DNA of 64,000 nt from Ampelomyces quisqualis (lineage: Eukaryota > Ascomycota > Dothideomycetes > Pleosporales > Phaeosphaeriaceae), in the NCBI GenBank assembly GCA_018398575.1, contig JAGTXZ010000002.1:126501-190500 (forward strand). The letters run 5' to 3'. Shown here one piece after another: positions 1 through 10,896 of the stretch (position 1 is its first letter; every line of letters begins with the position of its first letter). Below the pieces are notes generated by a model. The model was not told the origin of the DNA, did no database searches, and was given only the letters and a program-made list of their open reading frames with translations. The position numbers and the translations under genes were made by a program.

Positions 1-588
1 GTGTAATAAGTTTTAACTTTTATCTAGCTTATTATAGTTTTAGCTATAGATTACGTATTACTTTTTTGGCTATTATTCTTCTATTTAGAGTTTTCTTAAT
101 TCTTCTTCTTACTTCTTATTCTTAAAGGTATTTATCTAGATTCTCTAGATAGGTATTAATCTAGATTTTCTATATATTCTATTTAATCTTTCTGTCTAGA
201 TTTAGAGTACTAGCTCTAAATCTTTAGAATAGATACTAATTGTATTCTAAAGATAACGATAGTAATATACTTAATACCTATTAGAGGATTAGGTTTCTAT
301 AATTTCTAGGTTATAATAACTTTAGAAAAGTATAGATATAAACGTAGATACGCGGCTATTTAGGCCTAGGCTTAGAATTTACAGTTATAATTAGTTACTA
401 TACATAATAAAGTGTTACTTACCTTTAAGGCCTATTATATTTAATATATAGAGTTTAATATATTATTTTAAGGTAAATATTAAGATTTTTGTTCTCTAAT
501 AGCCTTTTAGCTATTATATCTTATCTATACCCTTTTCTATACTCTTAGTACTCTTTAGACTTACTTCCTATACTTCTTTACTTTACTA
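1..588 (-). mobile_element. 5' end (LTR plus leader) of a Gypsy-5 copy, truncated by window edge
   Basis: Read on the minus strand, this stretch aligns along its whole length with the start of the plus-strand element at 56603. Shared blocks include AGGCCTTAAAGGTAA, ACCTAGAAATT and TAGTATCTATTCTAA. It is therefore the 5' terminal part of the same retrotransposon family in reverse orientation, with the rest to the left of the window. The boundary near 588 is where homology to 56603 begins; the outermost bases have diverged, so it is uncertain by several bases. Heavily RIP-mutated and AT-rich. Beyond 589 the sequence becomes gag-like on the plus strand, so this copy is inserted in another element. 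Confidence 0.6.
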
Positions 589-2197
589 GAATTACTCTAG
601 AGTCTAGACTAGGCTTAATTGATGCGTTAGAATATTATAAAAGATATAGCTTTTCGTTAAATAGCTATAAGTATATATAATCTAGCTAAGACCTTCTCTC
701 TTATAGTTTAAAAGTAAACAGTTCTAGTTACCAAAGGTAAGGTTTTTTTAGCGCCTTTGAAACTCTTGGAAGTAGTAAGAACTTAGATAGTAAGAACTCT
801 AACCTTAAGAAATACTTTTATCTAAAGAAGCTAAAGAATAGAAGTAAAGAAAGATTAAATTAAAAATCTTAATTCTGTAAGTAGAATTAGAAGTATAGCT
901 TAAATCTAATAAATTACTACCTATTAAAGACTTTAATTACTAGATTAGCTCTACTAGGTTCTTGTTACAAGCTATAAAACACTAGGCTCTAGCCCTACTA
1001 AGAACGCTCTCTTCTAAGCGAAAACCTCTATAGAGTATTTAACAGAACTTTGTCTAATATAAGATAACTTAGCTATAATAAGTAACTACTTTCTATAATC
1101 TTTTGCTTCGAAGAGAGTAGATAAAGTAAAATTATCTCTATAATCTCTAAGCTTTATAAGAGTATACAGAGCATAAGAGAGTATAACCTAAGATCTCTTA
1201 GTATATAGACTAGGCAATAAACTCTTATAGTTTATTATATTTAACTTAGTATTTATACTCTTATACAGCTTTCCCTAGTGCTATTATTAATTTATACTAC
1301 TTAGTTACCTCTCTTACTCTCTTAGCAGTCTGCCTCTTATTAATCTAAAAACCTATTCTTACTTAATAAGCAGTTTACCTCTTAATAAGCTAAAGAACCT
1401 CTTTTATCTATTATTCTTACTTATTCTAGAGAACTAACTATAGAGCCTTAAAATAAGAGATATTCTCTCTACTTTTTAGACCTTTATTATTTAAACACTC
1501 TTATAATAAGTAATATATCTATATACCCTCTAGATACTATCTACCTAACCTGCGCTACTAGCAGTAAGATTACTAAACTAGATCTCTTTTATAGAGATTA
1601 AACTAACTTTAGTTATAGCCTTTCTAGTAAAAATCTACTACAATGTAAAATATAATAGAAAAGACAAAGATAAGGCTATGCTTACAGTTAGCTATATACA
1701 TAGGAAAGTATAGTAATAGGTTATACCTAAGCTAAAAGCTACCTTAATAAAACTAGTATAATAGTAAATACCTTTAAAGACTTTACTATTTTTAGAAAAG
1801 AACTCTACAAGAACTTTACTTTCTCTAAGAAACTAGTTATTACTATAGGTAAGATCTAGCAACCTAAGTAAGGAGGCTCTATAGGCAGTTACACTAACCT
1901 GTTTAAATACTACTCTATTTAAATAGAGTAGGATAACAAAGTCCTTAAACAAACATTTAAATAAGAACGTAAGGCTAAGGTTTGGATTACACGTATACAC
2001 TTTAGCGCTACTATTAAAGATATTAGAGGCCTTATTAAAGAAGATATCTGTATTAACCATAATCTTATAGAATTCTATCTAGAGTCTAGAGAAACTACTT
2101 ATCTAATGATTAATAACTACATAGAAATTTCTATCCTTTTATACCTAGACACTATAGATCTAATAAACTAGAAATAATATACCTTAATAATATAAAG

Positions 2198-2496
2198 TGT
2201 AACGACACAGGTAGGTACAGCTATTAGGATCAAATTAGATACGTATTAGAGGCATATAGGAGTGCGTGTTATATCAGAGATTCTGGATTGGCTATATACC
2301 TATAGGTCTTGTACAGAAGGACAAGAGAAACTTGTTCTCTATCTATGCTATAGGCTTATATTTATAGTAGGCGTAGCAGCTAAGTTAGAGCGCTATTAGA
2401 GCGCTTTTAGTCCTAATCTGCTAGCTCCCTATATAATCTGTTACTAAGCCTTTATAAGGTATTAGATGTAATATGTGTTTGCATATACTTGTTATA
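2198..2496 (-). repeat. Gypsy-1 3' LTR
   Basis: 299-bp LTR, the pair of 9036-9334. About twenty differences separate the two copies and all that I checked are C/T or G/A transitions, as expected from RIP rather than ordinary drift. The terminal CA has become TA. Confidence 0.92.
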
Positions 2497-2510
2497 TTAC
2501 CTCTCTTCTT
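2497..2510 (-). other. Polypurine tract of Gypsy-1
   Basis: On the minus strand the sequence next to the 3' LTR is AAGAAGAGAGG followed by TAA. Its position just inside the LTR is where plus-strand DNA synthesis is primed in Gypsy elements. It fixes the element's direction as minus. Confidence 0.7.
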
Positions 2511-2821
2511 AAAATTAATAGTTTCTATCAATTGGGTCTATATTAGTGTTGTTTTAGATACCTCTCTAAATTGTTATAAACTCTTATTTACCTTAAGTTT
2601 ATTTTAGGATAATGTAATGTAGCTGTTTGTTGTTGTTTTAATTAGCGCGTTAGCGCGTTTAACGTTCCTAACTTTACCTAGAGCTTTTTAAGCATATATA
2701 TAAGGCTGGCCCTCTAGTATACTACTTTTCTATACTCTTCCTCTACACGTTTGTACACCTACAGCTATCTAACTACTCTCCTGATTTAATTGTTAGCTAA
2801 TTGTTTCTGCAGATATACACA

Positions 2822-3561
2822 ATGCCTATTCCTGTCCCTTCTAGGGCTTATCTTCTAGCCTATTAGGTTGTTTGCTTACAGGCTGCAAGGGCTTTTGCCT
2901 GCAGCTATTTTGATATTAAGTTTAGATTTTATTTAGACGTGTCTAAGAAGTGTGCATACTGCACGCTCTTAAATAAGAAGTATTGCCTAGTTTTCCTATA
3001 TGCAGGCTAGGAGTATAATAGCCTCTTTAAGGCCCTTAACTGCAGGTTTACTGCCTTAGGTAGAGACAAGTCTAATAAGGTAGTGTTAGAACAAGAGGCT
3101 GCTGTTAAAGAGGCAGCGTTTCAGTTAGCTGCTGTTATGCAAGTAGGCACTGCACAAGTAGCTAATATAAACAACACTAACTTGTTAGTTAGCGCTTATT
3201 ACTAGAGGGAGGAGCTAGCTAGAGAGGTTAGAGAGATAGCTAAGGAGGTTAGGGCGCTTAGAAGAAGTATAGCTAGGTTAACTAGTGTAGTTGCTTAGCT
3301 AGTAGATGTTATAATAGCATTTAGAGCTAATTAGTTGGCAGAGCAGAAGAAGGCGCAAGCAGTAACGTTTTGGGTAGCAGTAGAGTAAGAGGTAGTAGCG
3401 TAAGAGGCTAGTACTTGCAGCAAGCAGAGCTAGAACAGAGAACAACTAGGTAGTATGTTAGTGTCTATACCTAGGGATTTAGATAGTTAAGAACGTTCTA
3501 CTAGTAGCAGCAATAGTCTGCTATTAGATCTAATAGAAGAGTAAGACTTCTATTGTTAATA
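2822..3561 (+). pseudogene. Antisense extra ORF of Gypsy-1 (Cys-rich, coiled-coil protein), RIP-stopped
   Basis: One continuous frame opens at an ATG and runs about 245 codons, broken by roughly nine internal stops, all TAG or TAA and none TGA. That is what CAG/CAA/TGG codons become under RIP. It lies on the strand opposite gag-pol, between the pol end and the 3' LTR. The readable product has a short Cys motif KKCAYCTLLNKKYC (C-x2-C-x7-C) near residue 60. Further on comes an Ala/Gln-rich part, then a Glu/Arg heptad stretch around AREVREIAKEVRALRRSIAR that should form a coiled coil, then an acidic Ser-rich tail. Similar motifs occur in the antisense frames at 28904 and 62811. Function unknown; a nucleic-acid-binding or regulatory role is only inference. 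Confidence 0.65.
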
Positions 3562-6500
3562 GCTGTTACCTACTAGTGTAGTAGTTGCAATATTAAGTTT
3601 AATTTCCCTAACATAATTGTATTATAATGCTATAAGATCTTCAACTCCTTTTTCCTATGCTATAATCTACTTGGCTAACGCTTGTAGGGGCCCTAGCTGT
3701 TTTAGATAGCGTTTATAGAACGCTCGCAACATATATAAGGCGCCTATAAAGTTTAAGGTATTATACTAGGTAGAGTTAGAATTATAGCCTACCTGTTTTA
3801 CATAATACTTTAGGATAGAGCAGTACAGCTTACTAGCTAAGATCTCTTTAACTTCCTATTCTTTAACGCCTTAAATTAGGATGCTAGATAGGTTTAGGCT
3901 TAGCTAACTAGGCAGGGGGTTATTAGAGTCCTTGCAGAGGACGTCTAGAGCAAACACGTTATAGATCTTAGAACCTTTAGGTAGCTTTAGTTAAAATAAA
4001 TAGCTGACTTATTCTAGAACTTTAAAGGGGCCTTCTTACAATTTAGCGAGTTTGCGACTTAGGCAGGTAACAGATAGGTTTTAGGTTAAGAGGTAAACCT
4101 TGTTACCTACTACCTAATTAACAGGTTAATAATATTTATTTACCTTAGCAGCTATCTATTGCTGCGCCTTTTCTATATTGTCTTTAGCTGTGCGCTAGGC
4201 TTTATACATGTAGGTAGCTAAGCTTAAGGCGTCTTTAACATTAGCAACCTTGTGTTTCAAAGTAGATAATAACTAATCCTAGCTTTAGCGCAGTTTAGAT
4301 CTACAAAGGAGCTGGTACAGCGCTATACTAATTGCGGAGTGCAGCATTGTAGCTTAGGCTTAATTAATTATTAGCAAGAGGTTACTCTAGTTGTCCTAGT
4401 AATAGGATACAAAAGGCCTTAATTGTTAATTAATAAACTTGTTTATAATCTTAGTTTGTCTATTAGTTTGTTTATAGTAGGCTGTAGAAAGCTTAAGTTG
4501 CACGCCTAGGATCTTGCAGAACTTAGACTAGAATTAGGACACAAACTAGGGTCCGCAGTTAGACACTATACTTTTAGGCGTGTAACTAAATTATTATACC
4601 TATTAGATAAACAAGTAAGCTATTCCTTAAGCGTTAATTGTTTTATAGTAAGGAATGGAAACAGCTTGCTTTAATAGGCGATTAATAATAACTATAATTT
4701 AATTATAGCTATACTAATCAGTTAGGAATATCTTGAAATCTATATACAAATGCTACATAGGCCTATTAGGAATTAGTAACAGATAGAGGAAACCTTAGGA
4801 TTAGAGCTGTCTTAGATAGGATCTTTAACAGGCAACGCAGTTTCGTACATAGCGTTTGCATATAGCCTCTATACCTTTCTAATAATACTACTAAGATAGA
4901 AGCTAATACGTCTTTATAGCACTTAGATAAGTAGTAGATACCTAATTGTAAGCCTCTCTAATTAGTTAGGTGTATAAGGGGGAATCCCTAGGTATACAAA
5001 GGCGTAAGTAATAAAGTAGTAGTCTTTCTTAGACATAATACAGCTATAGTAGATTAAGACGCTCTTCCTTAAAGGAGTGGCACTTCTCTGCTAGTACAGC
5101 TTTAATTAGTTCTAATAAGTTAAGATTTAGGGGGGCACTAATAGATTAGACTAAAATAGCTGAAACATTAACCTCTAGCTAGTTATAGACGTAGTTCTAA
5201 GCTAGTTTGGAGTTAACTAAGGGGTTTAGGCGTTTAGGTCCTAGAAGTACACAGGATCTGTTGTCTTGTTAGGCAGCCTTAACCTTGCTAACGTCCTGTT
5301 CTCTTTGGCTTAGAATATTAGCTTACTTGTTAAGCTTACTAGGCGTGTACTTAATGCAGAAATTAAAAGGGGCAATAATCTCCGCCTATCGTGCTTAACG
5401 TGCATTAAGAACCTTAGTAGTTATAAAGTATTCTAAGAAGCAGTAATCTAAATACACCTAGATTTAACTCTATATAGAGGTAAGTTTAGCTCTCTACTTC
5501 TTAAACGCTTTTAGAATAGCAAAAAGCTCTTTGTTATATATTTTCTAATTAAGCTTAGCCCTAAATAGGGCGTAACTGTAGAAGGCTACAGGATACTACT
5601 TGTTATTAGAGTGCTTCTAAGAGAGTACTCCTGCTATTACTCTATCTAATGCGTTAGTTTCTAACTTTGTGTTATACTTAGGATAGAAATAAGATAGCGT
5701 AGGAATAGCTAGGAGTAAGGCTTTAATCTAATCAAAAGCCTATTAGCAGTCTGTAGTCTATTTAAATAGTGTAGCAGGACTTTAAAGCTTTATAATTGGT
5801 TTAGTTACACAAGAGAAATCCTTGATAAATTGTTAATAGAAACTAGCAAAACTAAGAAATAACTTAACACTAGTAACTGTAGTAGGTTCAGCCTAGTTTT
5901 AGAGTACTTCTACCTTATTAGAGTTAACTTTAGTACCCTAGTTTGTTAAAACGTAACCTAGATACTTTGTACAGGTTATATAGAATTTACTCTTCTAAAT
6001 GTCTACTTAGAGTCCTGTAGTACGTAGGCGCTCTAGAACCTTTTAGACATGTTCCTAATGTAAGTTTATATCCTTAGAGTAGATTAGAATGTTATTAAGA
6101 TACGTAATACAGAAATTATTAAGATAATCAATTAGTATATTATTTATGTAGCGTTAATACGTAGCTAGCCTATTGTATAAGCTAAAAGGGAGAACCTTAT
6201 ACTTGTATATACTGTAATAGGTCTAAAAGGTAGTATACTCTTTAGAGTTAGAATCTATACAAATTTTGTTAAAGGCGGCCCTAATATTAAACTTAGTAAA
6301 GATCTTAGCTTTAGAGAGGCGTAATAGTAGCTTATTAATGCAAGGAATTAAATAGACGTCCTTGCGCGTAAGGGCGTTAATCTTCTAGTAGTCTACATAG
6401 ATACATATATCTCTATTTAGTTTGCGTATATAGAGAATAGGTAAAGCAAAGAGACTTTAGCTAGCCTTAATAAAACCCTTCTAAAGGTATTCCTAGACGT

Positions 6501-9035
6501 AGGCCTTAGTAGCTTCAAGCTCCTCCTAATTCTGCTTGTACAGAGGACTAAACGCATTTAGTAATAGTTCTTTAAAGATAATCTTGTAATTATACAGACA
6601 GTAAGAAGGTAATTGATTAGCTGCTAACTTGCTAAATACATCCTAATACTAGGAGTAGCAGGTAAGTAATCTCTTATCTAATTGGCTTTAATTATCTGCG
6701 TCGTCCTTAGAGGCAAGGATCCTGTTAATCTTATAGAGGCTTGTTGTAAAGAACTTGTTCTGGGGCTTCTTTATAATAAAGTAAAATGCATTGGCAGAAA
6801 TAAGAGCTATGCGGGTGCTTAGAGAGGGTTTAGACTCTAAGCAGTTTTGCTTAGTTAGGGTATAAGAAATCTCTAAGATTTTTTAGGCTAATAGAAGCTT
6901 TAAGCATCCCTTAATATAATAAATAGAAGAAGAGGAACAGTAAGGACTGTTTTAGATACAATAGTCTTCTTTCTCCTATAGGGCGTTGCGTTGTTGCATA
7001 TCAAGATAGATAGTAGCTAGCACTGTAGCTTGATATAGAATAGTAGGAATAGGAGGTAAAGGATTATATAAACAGGGGTACTTAGATAGCCAAATAAACT
7101 GTAACCTATCTGTGTCTAATTAAATCTTAAATTGTCTTAACTATTAGAGGCTAAGTATATAATCCTAAGACCTAAGATTAAGAATATAGAATAGACAGTT
7201 TAAAATCTTTTAGCTATTAATATTTAAGTGTAGTCAAATATATTAAGTAACTAAAGAAGTAATCTAATCCTTAAAGCTGCGTACCTAGACCTAGAAGAGA
7301 AGCTTCTAGATAGGTTACTGCAAGGCTTTAGAAACAGAGGAAATAATTTGTAAATTTAAAAATAAAAAACCTTAAGCACTAGTGTTAACAAGAGTATTAA
7401 GGCGTAAGCTAATGCCTTAGTTGTAAAGAAGCGTAGGTATAAGGAAATAGGGACTGCAAAATAAATAAGAAAGGTTAAGGTAAGATAGATTGTAACAGCT
7501 TAGGCCTAGGGAGGAGTAGCCTTCTAGGCGCTTTTGTTTCCTGTATAATACACCTCCTGATTAGGTTGCTCTTAAGTATCTTTATACTTATCTACTTCTA
7601 CAGCTTTAATCTAACGCACACAAGGCTTTATGCAGTTACTAGAGTAGTATTCTAGCTTATCGCAATTGTAGCAACTACTAGGAGTCTTCTGTTGTTCTAG
7701 CTTAGGGGTCTTTGTAGGAAGACGCACTGTTGTAGATTAATAGGCTAGCGCAGAATTTGTTAGAGCGCTAGTAGTAGTAGTCTAATTTAGCTCCAAATTC
7801 TGTTATAAGGCTAACCTAATTGGCAACTTAGCGGCAGCTAGTATTATACTTAGTATAGAGTTGTTCTTCTGCTCTATATTATATATAGTAAGGTGTTCCA
7901 CTATCTAATTAAATAAGTTCTTCTATTAGTGCCTGAATCCTAGGTTAGGGGCTTGCAACCCTAGCGTAATCTTAGTCTATAAGTAGTAAAACTACTCTAA
8001 AGGGGGTACTTGTCTCTTAACTGCAGAACTTAAAAACCTAGCTTTAAACAAAGAGAACGTTTCCTCCTTAGTTATCTACATTTAATTACAAGCTGCTTAG
8101 CTTTTAGCTATCTTGTTGCCTGTAATAAAGTAGGACTTAAGTAGCTTAATTATTTGCTTAGCGTTCTAGAATTACTCTTAATTAGTATTTAATAAATATT
8201 GTAGCTTAAGATAGCCCTTAGCTAATCCTATAGTATAGCCCTATACTAAGGCCATGCGTTGTCTTTTAGTCTAATAGTAATCTAAGTTAATTTTAAGTTA
8301 ATCTTAGATAGAGGCCTGCTATTAGCAGAAGGTAAGATCTTTCCTGTTGCTAAGATTGTCTATATTAGGCGTTTTCTTAGATTATTAAAGTTAGCAAGAG
8401 CTCTTATAGCGATGTAAGTACTTAGATGTAGAGCTGTTAAATAAACAGCAGGGTGCAGAATTATTCTAGGGTATTTTGGTAGTAGGTAGGGGCTTGTCTA
8501 GTCCTACTAACAGAGTTAGTTCTTTCTTAAGGGAATTAATTTCTGCTAACGCCTGTTTCAAATCTTGTTATAATTGATTAACCTCTATTTGGGTAAGAGT
8601 AGGTAGAAGTACAGGTCTAGCTCTAGGCTAAGAGGGTTCCTTAGTGTCTGTTCTTTTTGCTTTAGCACTCTGTTGCTAGGTTAATATAGTTAATACAGAG
8701 TTGTCTTAAGGGAAGGCTTCTAGAGTTAGTTCTTTAGGGGGAGTTATCAGCGTTGCCTCTAATACTCCTAGGTTATTAATAGTCTCTAAGTTTCTATTGT
8801 AGCGCCAAACGCGACTTTTCTAAAGTAATCCTAACTGTTGTGTTAATAGGAAGATTTAAACCTAAAGGCTTTAGTCGCTAGAAGATCTAAGGGATCCTAA
8901 CTGTGTTTAATAGATTTGAGGTTGCAAACAGATCTAATTCAGATAGGGTTTTAGACGTTTTAACGCAATCTTTTCAAAAGTAAATAGCAATATTATCTAA
9001 ATGCTATTACTAGCAGGATAAAGTTTCTCTTGTAA

Positions 9036-9334
9036 TGTAACAACGCAGGTAGGTACAGCTATTAGGATTAAATCAGATACGTATTAGAGGCATATAGGAG
9101 TGCGTGTTGTATCAGAGATTCTAGATTAGCTATACACCTATAGGTCTTGTACAGAAGAACAAGAGAAACTTGTCCTCTATCTATGCTATAGGCTTATATT
9201 TATAGTAGGCGTAGCAGCTAAGTTAGAGCGCTGTTAGAGCGCTTTCAGTTCTAATCTGCTAGCTCCCTACATAATCTGTTACTAAGCCTTTATAAGGTAT
9301 CAGATGTAACATGTGTTTGCATGTGCTTGTTACA
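9036..9334 (-). repeat. Gypsy-1 5' LTR
   Basis: 299 bp, TGTAAC...GTTACA, followed by the TSD TAAAG at 9335-9339. It is less mutated than its partner at 2198: it keeps CAGATGTAACATG where the partner reads TAGATGTAATATG. Sequence inside it (minus strand, TTACAAGAGAAAC) does not match a usual tRNA primer site. Confidence 0.92.
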
Positions 9335-10678
9335 TAAAGTAAGCTAAGCTACGTAGCAACTCTGCTACGAAATACGATAGTAAAGAAAAGCCTAATAATA
9401 GTAAAGAGACTTGTATATACTATAACTATAATAAACCTAGATATCTTCTAGCTAAGTTCTATTAACCTAAGAAGTATATAGAATCCTAGTATATTAATAT
9501 AGTTAAGCCTAAGAGACTTAGTAAAGAGAAGAAATAGTAGGTTATTAAGACCTCTAGATTTATGCGGCTTTAGAAAAAGGTAGTCTAGAAGTATATCTTA
9601 GGATAAGGCCTATAGTAATATAGAGTAGTTATCTATACCCTATCTTCTTACCTAAGAAAGAAAGTCTTTACTATATAAAATAAAGATAAGCCTAGTAAAT
9701 AGCCTAACTCTCTAATATACTACTAAGATAAAAGTAATAGAGTATACTATACTCTACCTAATAGCCTAGGGCAAGACTATAGAAAGGCTAGTAAAAGTTA
9801 GAAGAAAAGAGTGTTAACTTCTAAGAAAGAAAGGTTAAGATTATACTTAGAATAAATAGGTAATACTATATATATATATACTAAATAGAAAATAACTATT
9901 TATAAAGAAGGCGCGATTTGTAGTATATAAGAAGCATATAGAATAATAAGTACCTCTAAGTAAAAAGACTAGGTTAATAAATCTAAACACTAATAGGCTA
10001 TTAGCTAAAAAGAGTATTCTAAAAAATCCTACAGTAATATACTAAAGATCTAACAGAATAACTATACTTAAGATCTAAGGAACCTAATGTAAAAAGAGCT
10101 ATCCTAGACTATATATATAGAAAATACTTATAAGGTCTACTATAGTAATAAGTATAGAATAAGCTAGTTCCTGTAATTACTAGAAGAATATAAGTAAGAA
10201 GTAAGCAACTATATATACTACAAATTCTAGAAATACCTACAGGATAAATAATATAGTAGATACTCTCTAAGAATTAGTAATACCTAATTATACATAAACT
10301 AGATATCTATTATTTGGTACTTTACTAGTAACACTAATTATACTTACCTAAACTCTATTTTAAATTGTTACGTAGAAGATAAGTACCTATATAGATTTAA
10401 CAAAGATAAGTCTTTTTTAGAACTAAATCTACTAGCTGTAACAAAATTAATATAGCCTCTCTTAACAAAATCTTCGAAGTTCTTAAAGAAAAACTAAAAA
10501 AAGTATTACTAGATTCAAAGTGTCTAATAAACCTTATTTCTAAGAACGTAGTATATTAAGCTAGTCTTACTATTACGCTTAAGAAAAACCTTATAATTAT
10601 CTGCGTTGTAAGCAAAGAAAGAATACCAAAACATCTATTTATTACGTATAAGACAATAACAAAAGTTTATATTAGTAG

Positions 10679-10896
10679 TGTTAGATTGAATGGGTTTAGT
10701 AGATGAATTTGAGTTGAAGTGTAATAACTTAATTGATTGTTATGTCTTTGCTAGTGCCTGCGCCCCCTGTGTTTAGATAGCTAGCACAGCGCTATATTTG
10801 GGTAGCGAATCAGCAGTTGCCAGGTCTTGCTTAAGCTACCTGGCAACTCCTAGTTAGCCTATACAACTAATCCTCTAATACGCGACGTATCTGACA
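10679..10896 (-). repeat. Copia-1 3' LTR
   Basis: 218 bp, the pair of 15699-15916. Differences such as TTAGATT for TCAGATT and CTAGTTAGCC for CTGGTTGGCC are all transitions in CpA/TpG context. Contains a short inverted repeat around GTTGCCAGG...CCTGGCAAC. Confidence 0.92.

Larger units (their letters stand above)
2198..9334 (-). mobile_element. Gypsy-1: complete LTR retrotransposon, RIP-inactivated, TSD TAAAG
   Basis: Two 299-bp direct LTRs (2198-2496 and 9036-9334) flank the element. A perfect 5-bp duplication, TAAAG, lies outside them (2193-2197 and 9335-9339). The LTRs start TGTAAC and end GTTACA (GTTATA in the left copy). Gag-pol lies on the minus strand: a CCHC zinc knuckle with His changed to Tyr at about 7625-7690, and an RT box reading YLNNILIYS at about 6076-6112. 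A purine tract (AAGAAGAGAGG, minus strand) abuts the left LTR, which makes that the 3' LTR and confirms orientation. No TGG-type primer-binding site is visible. An extra reading frame sits on the opposite strand near the 3' LTR. Total length 7137 bp. Confidence 0.93.

Noticed and set aside
1833..2060. 75-codon minus-strand open frame
   Set aside because: Lies in degenerate Gypsy-2a sequence coding on the plus strand; low-complexity hydrophobic content and no motif.
2822..3561. Long frames interrupted by TAG/TAA but never TGA, suggesting a genetic code where TAR means Gln
   Set aside because: bioDA and the Pth11-like gene end in normal TAG stops, catalytic Asp residues are lost too, and LTR pairs show CpA-to-TpA transitions. 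RIP explains all of it.
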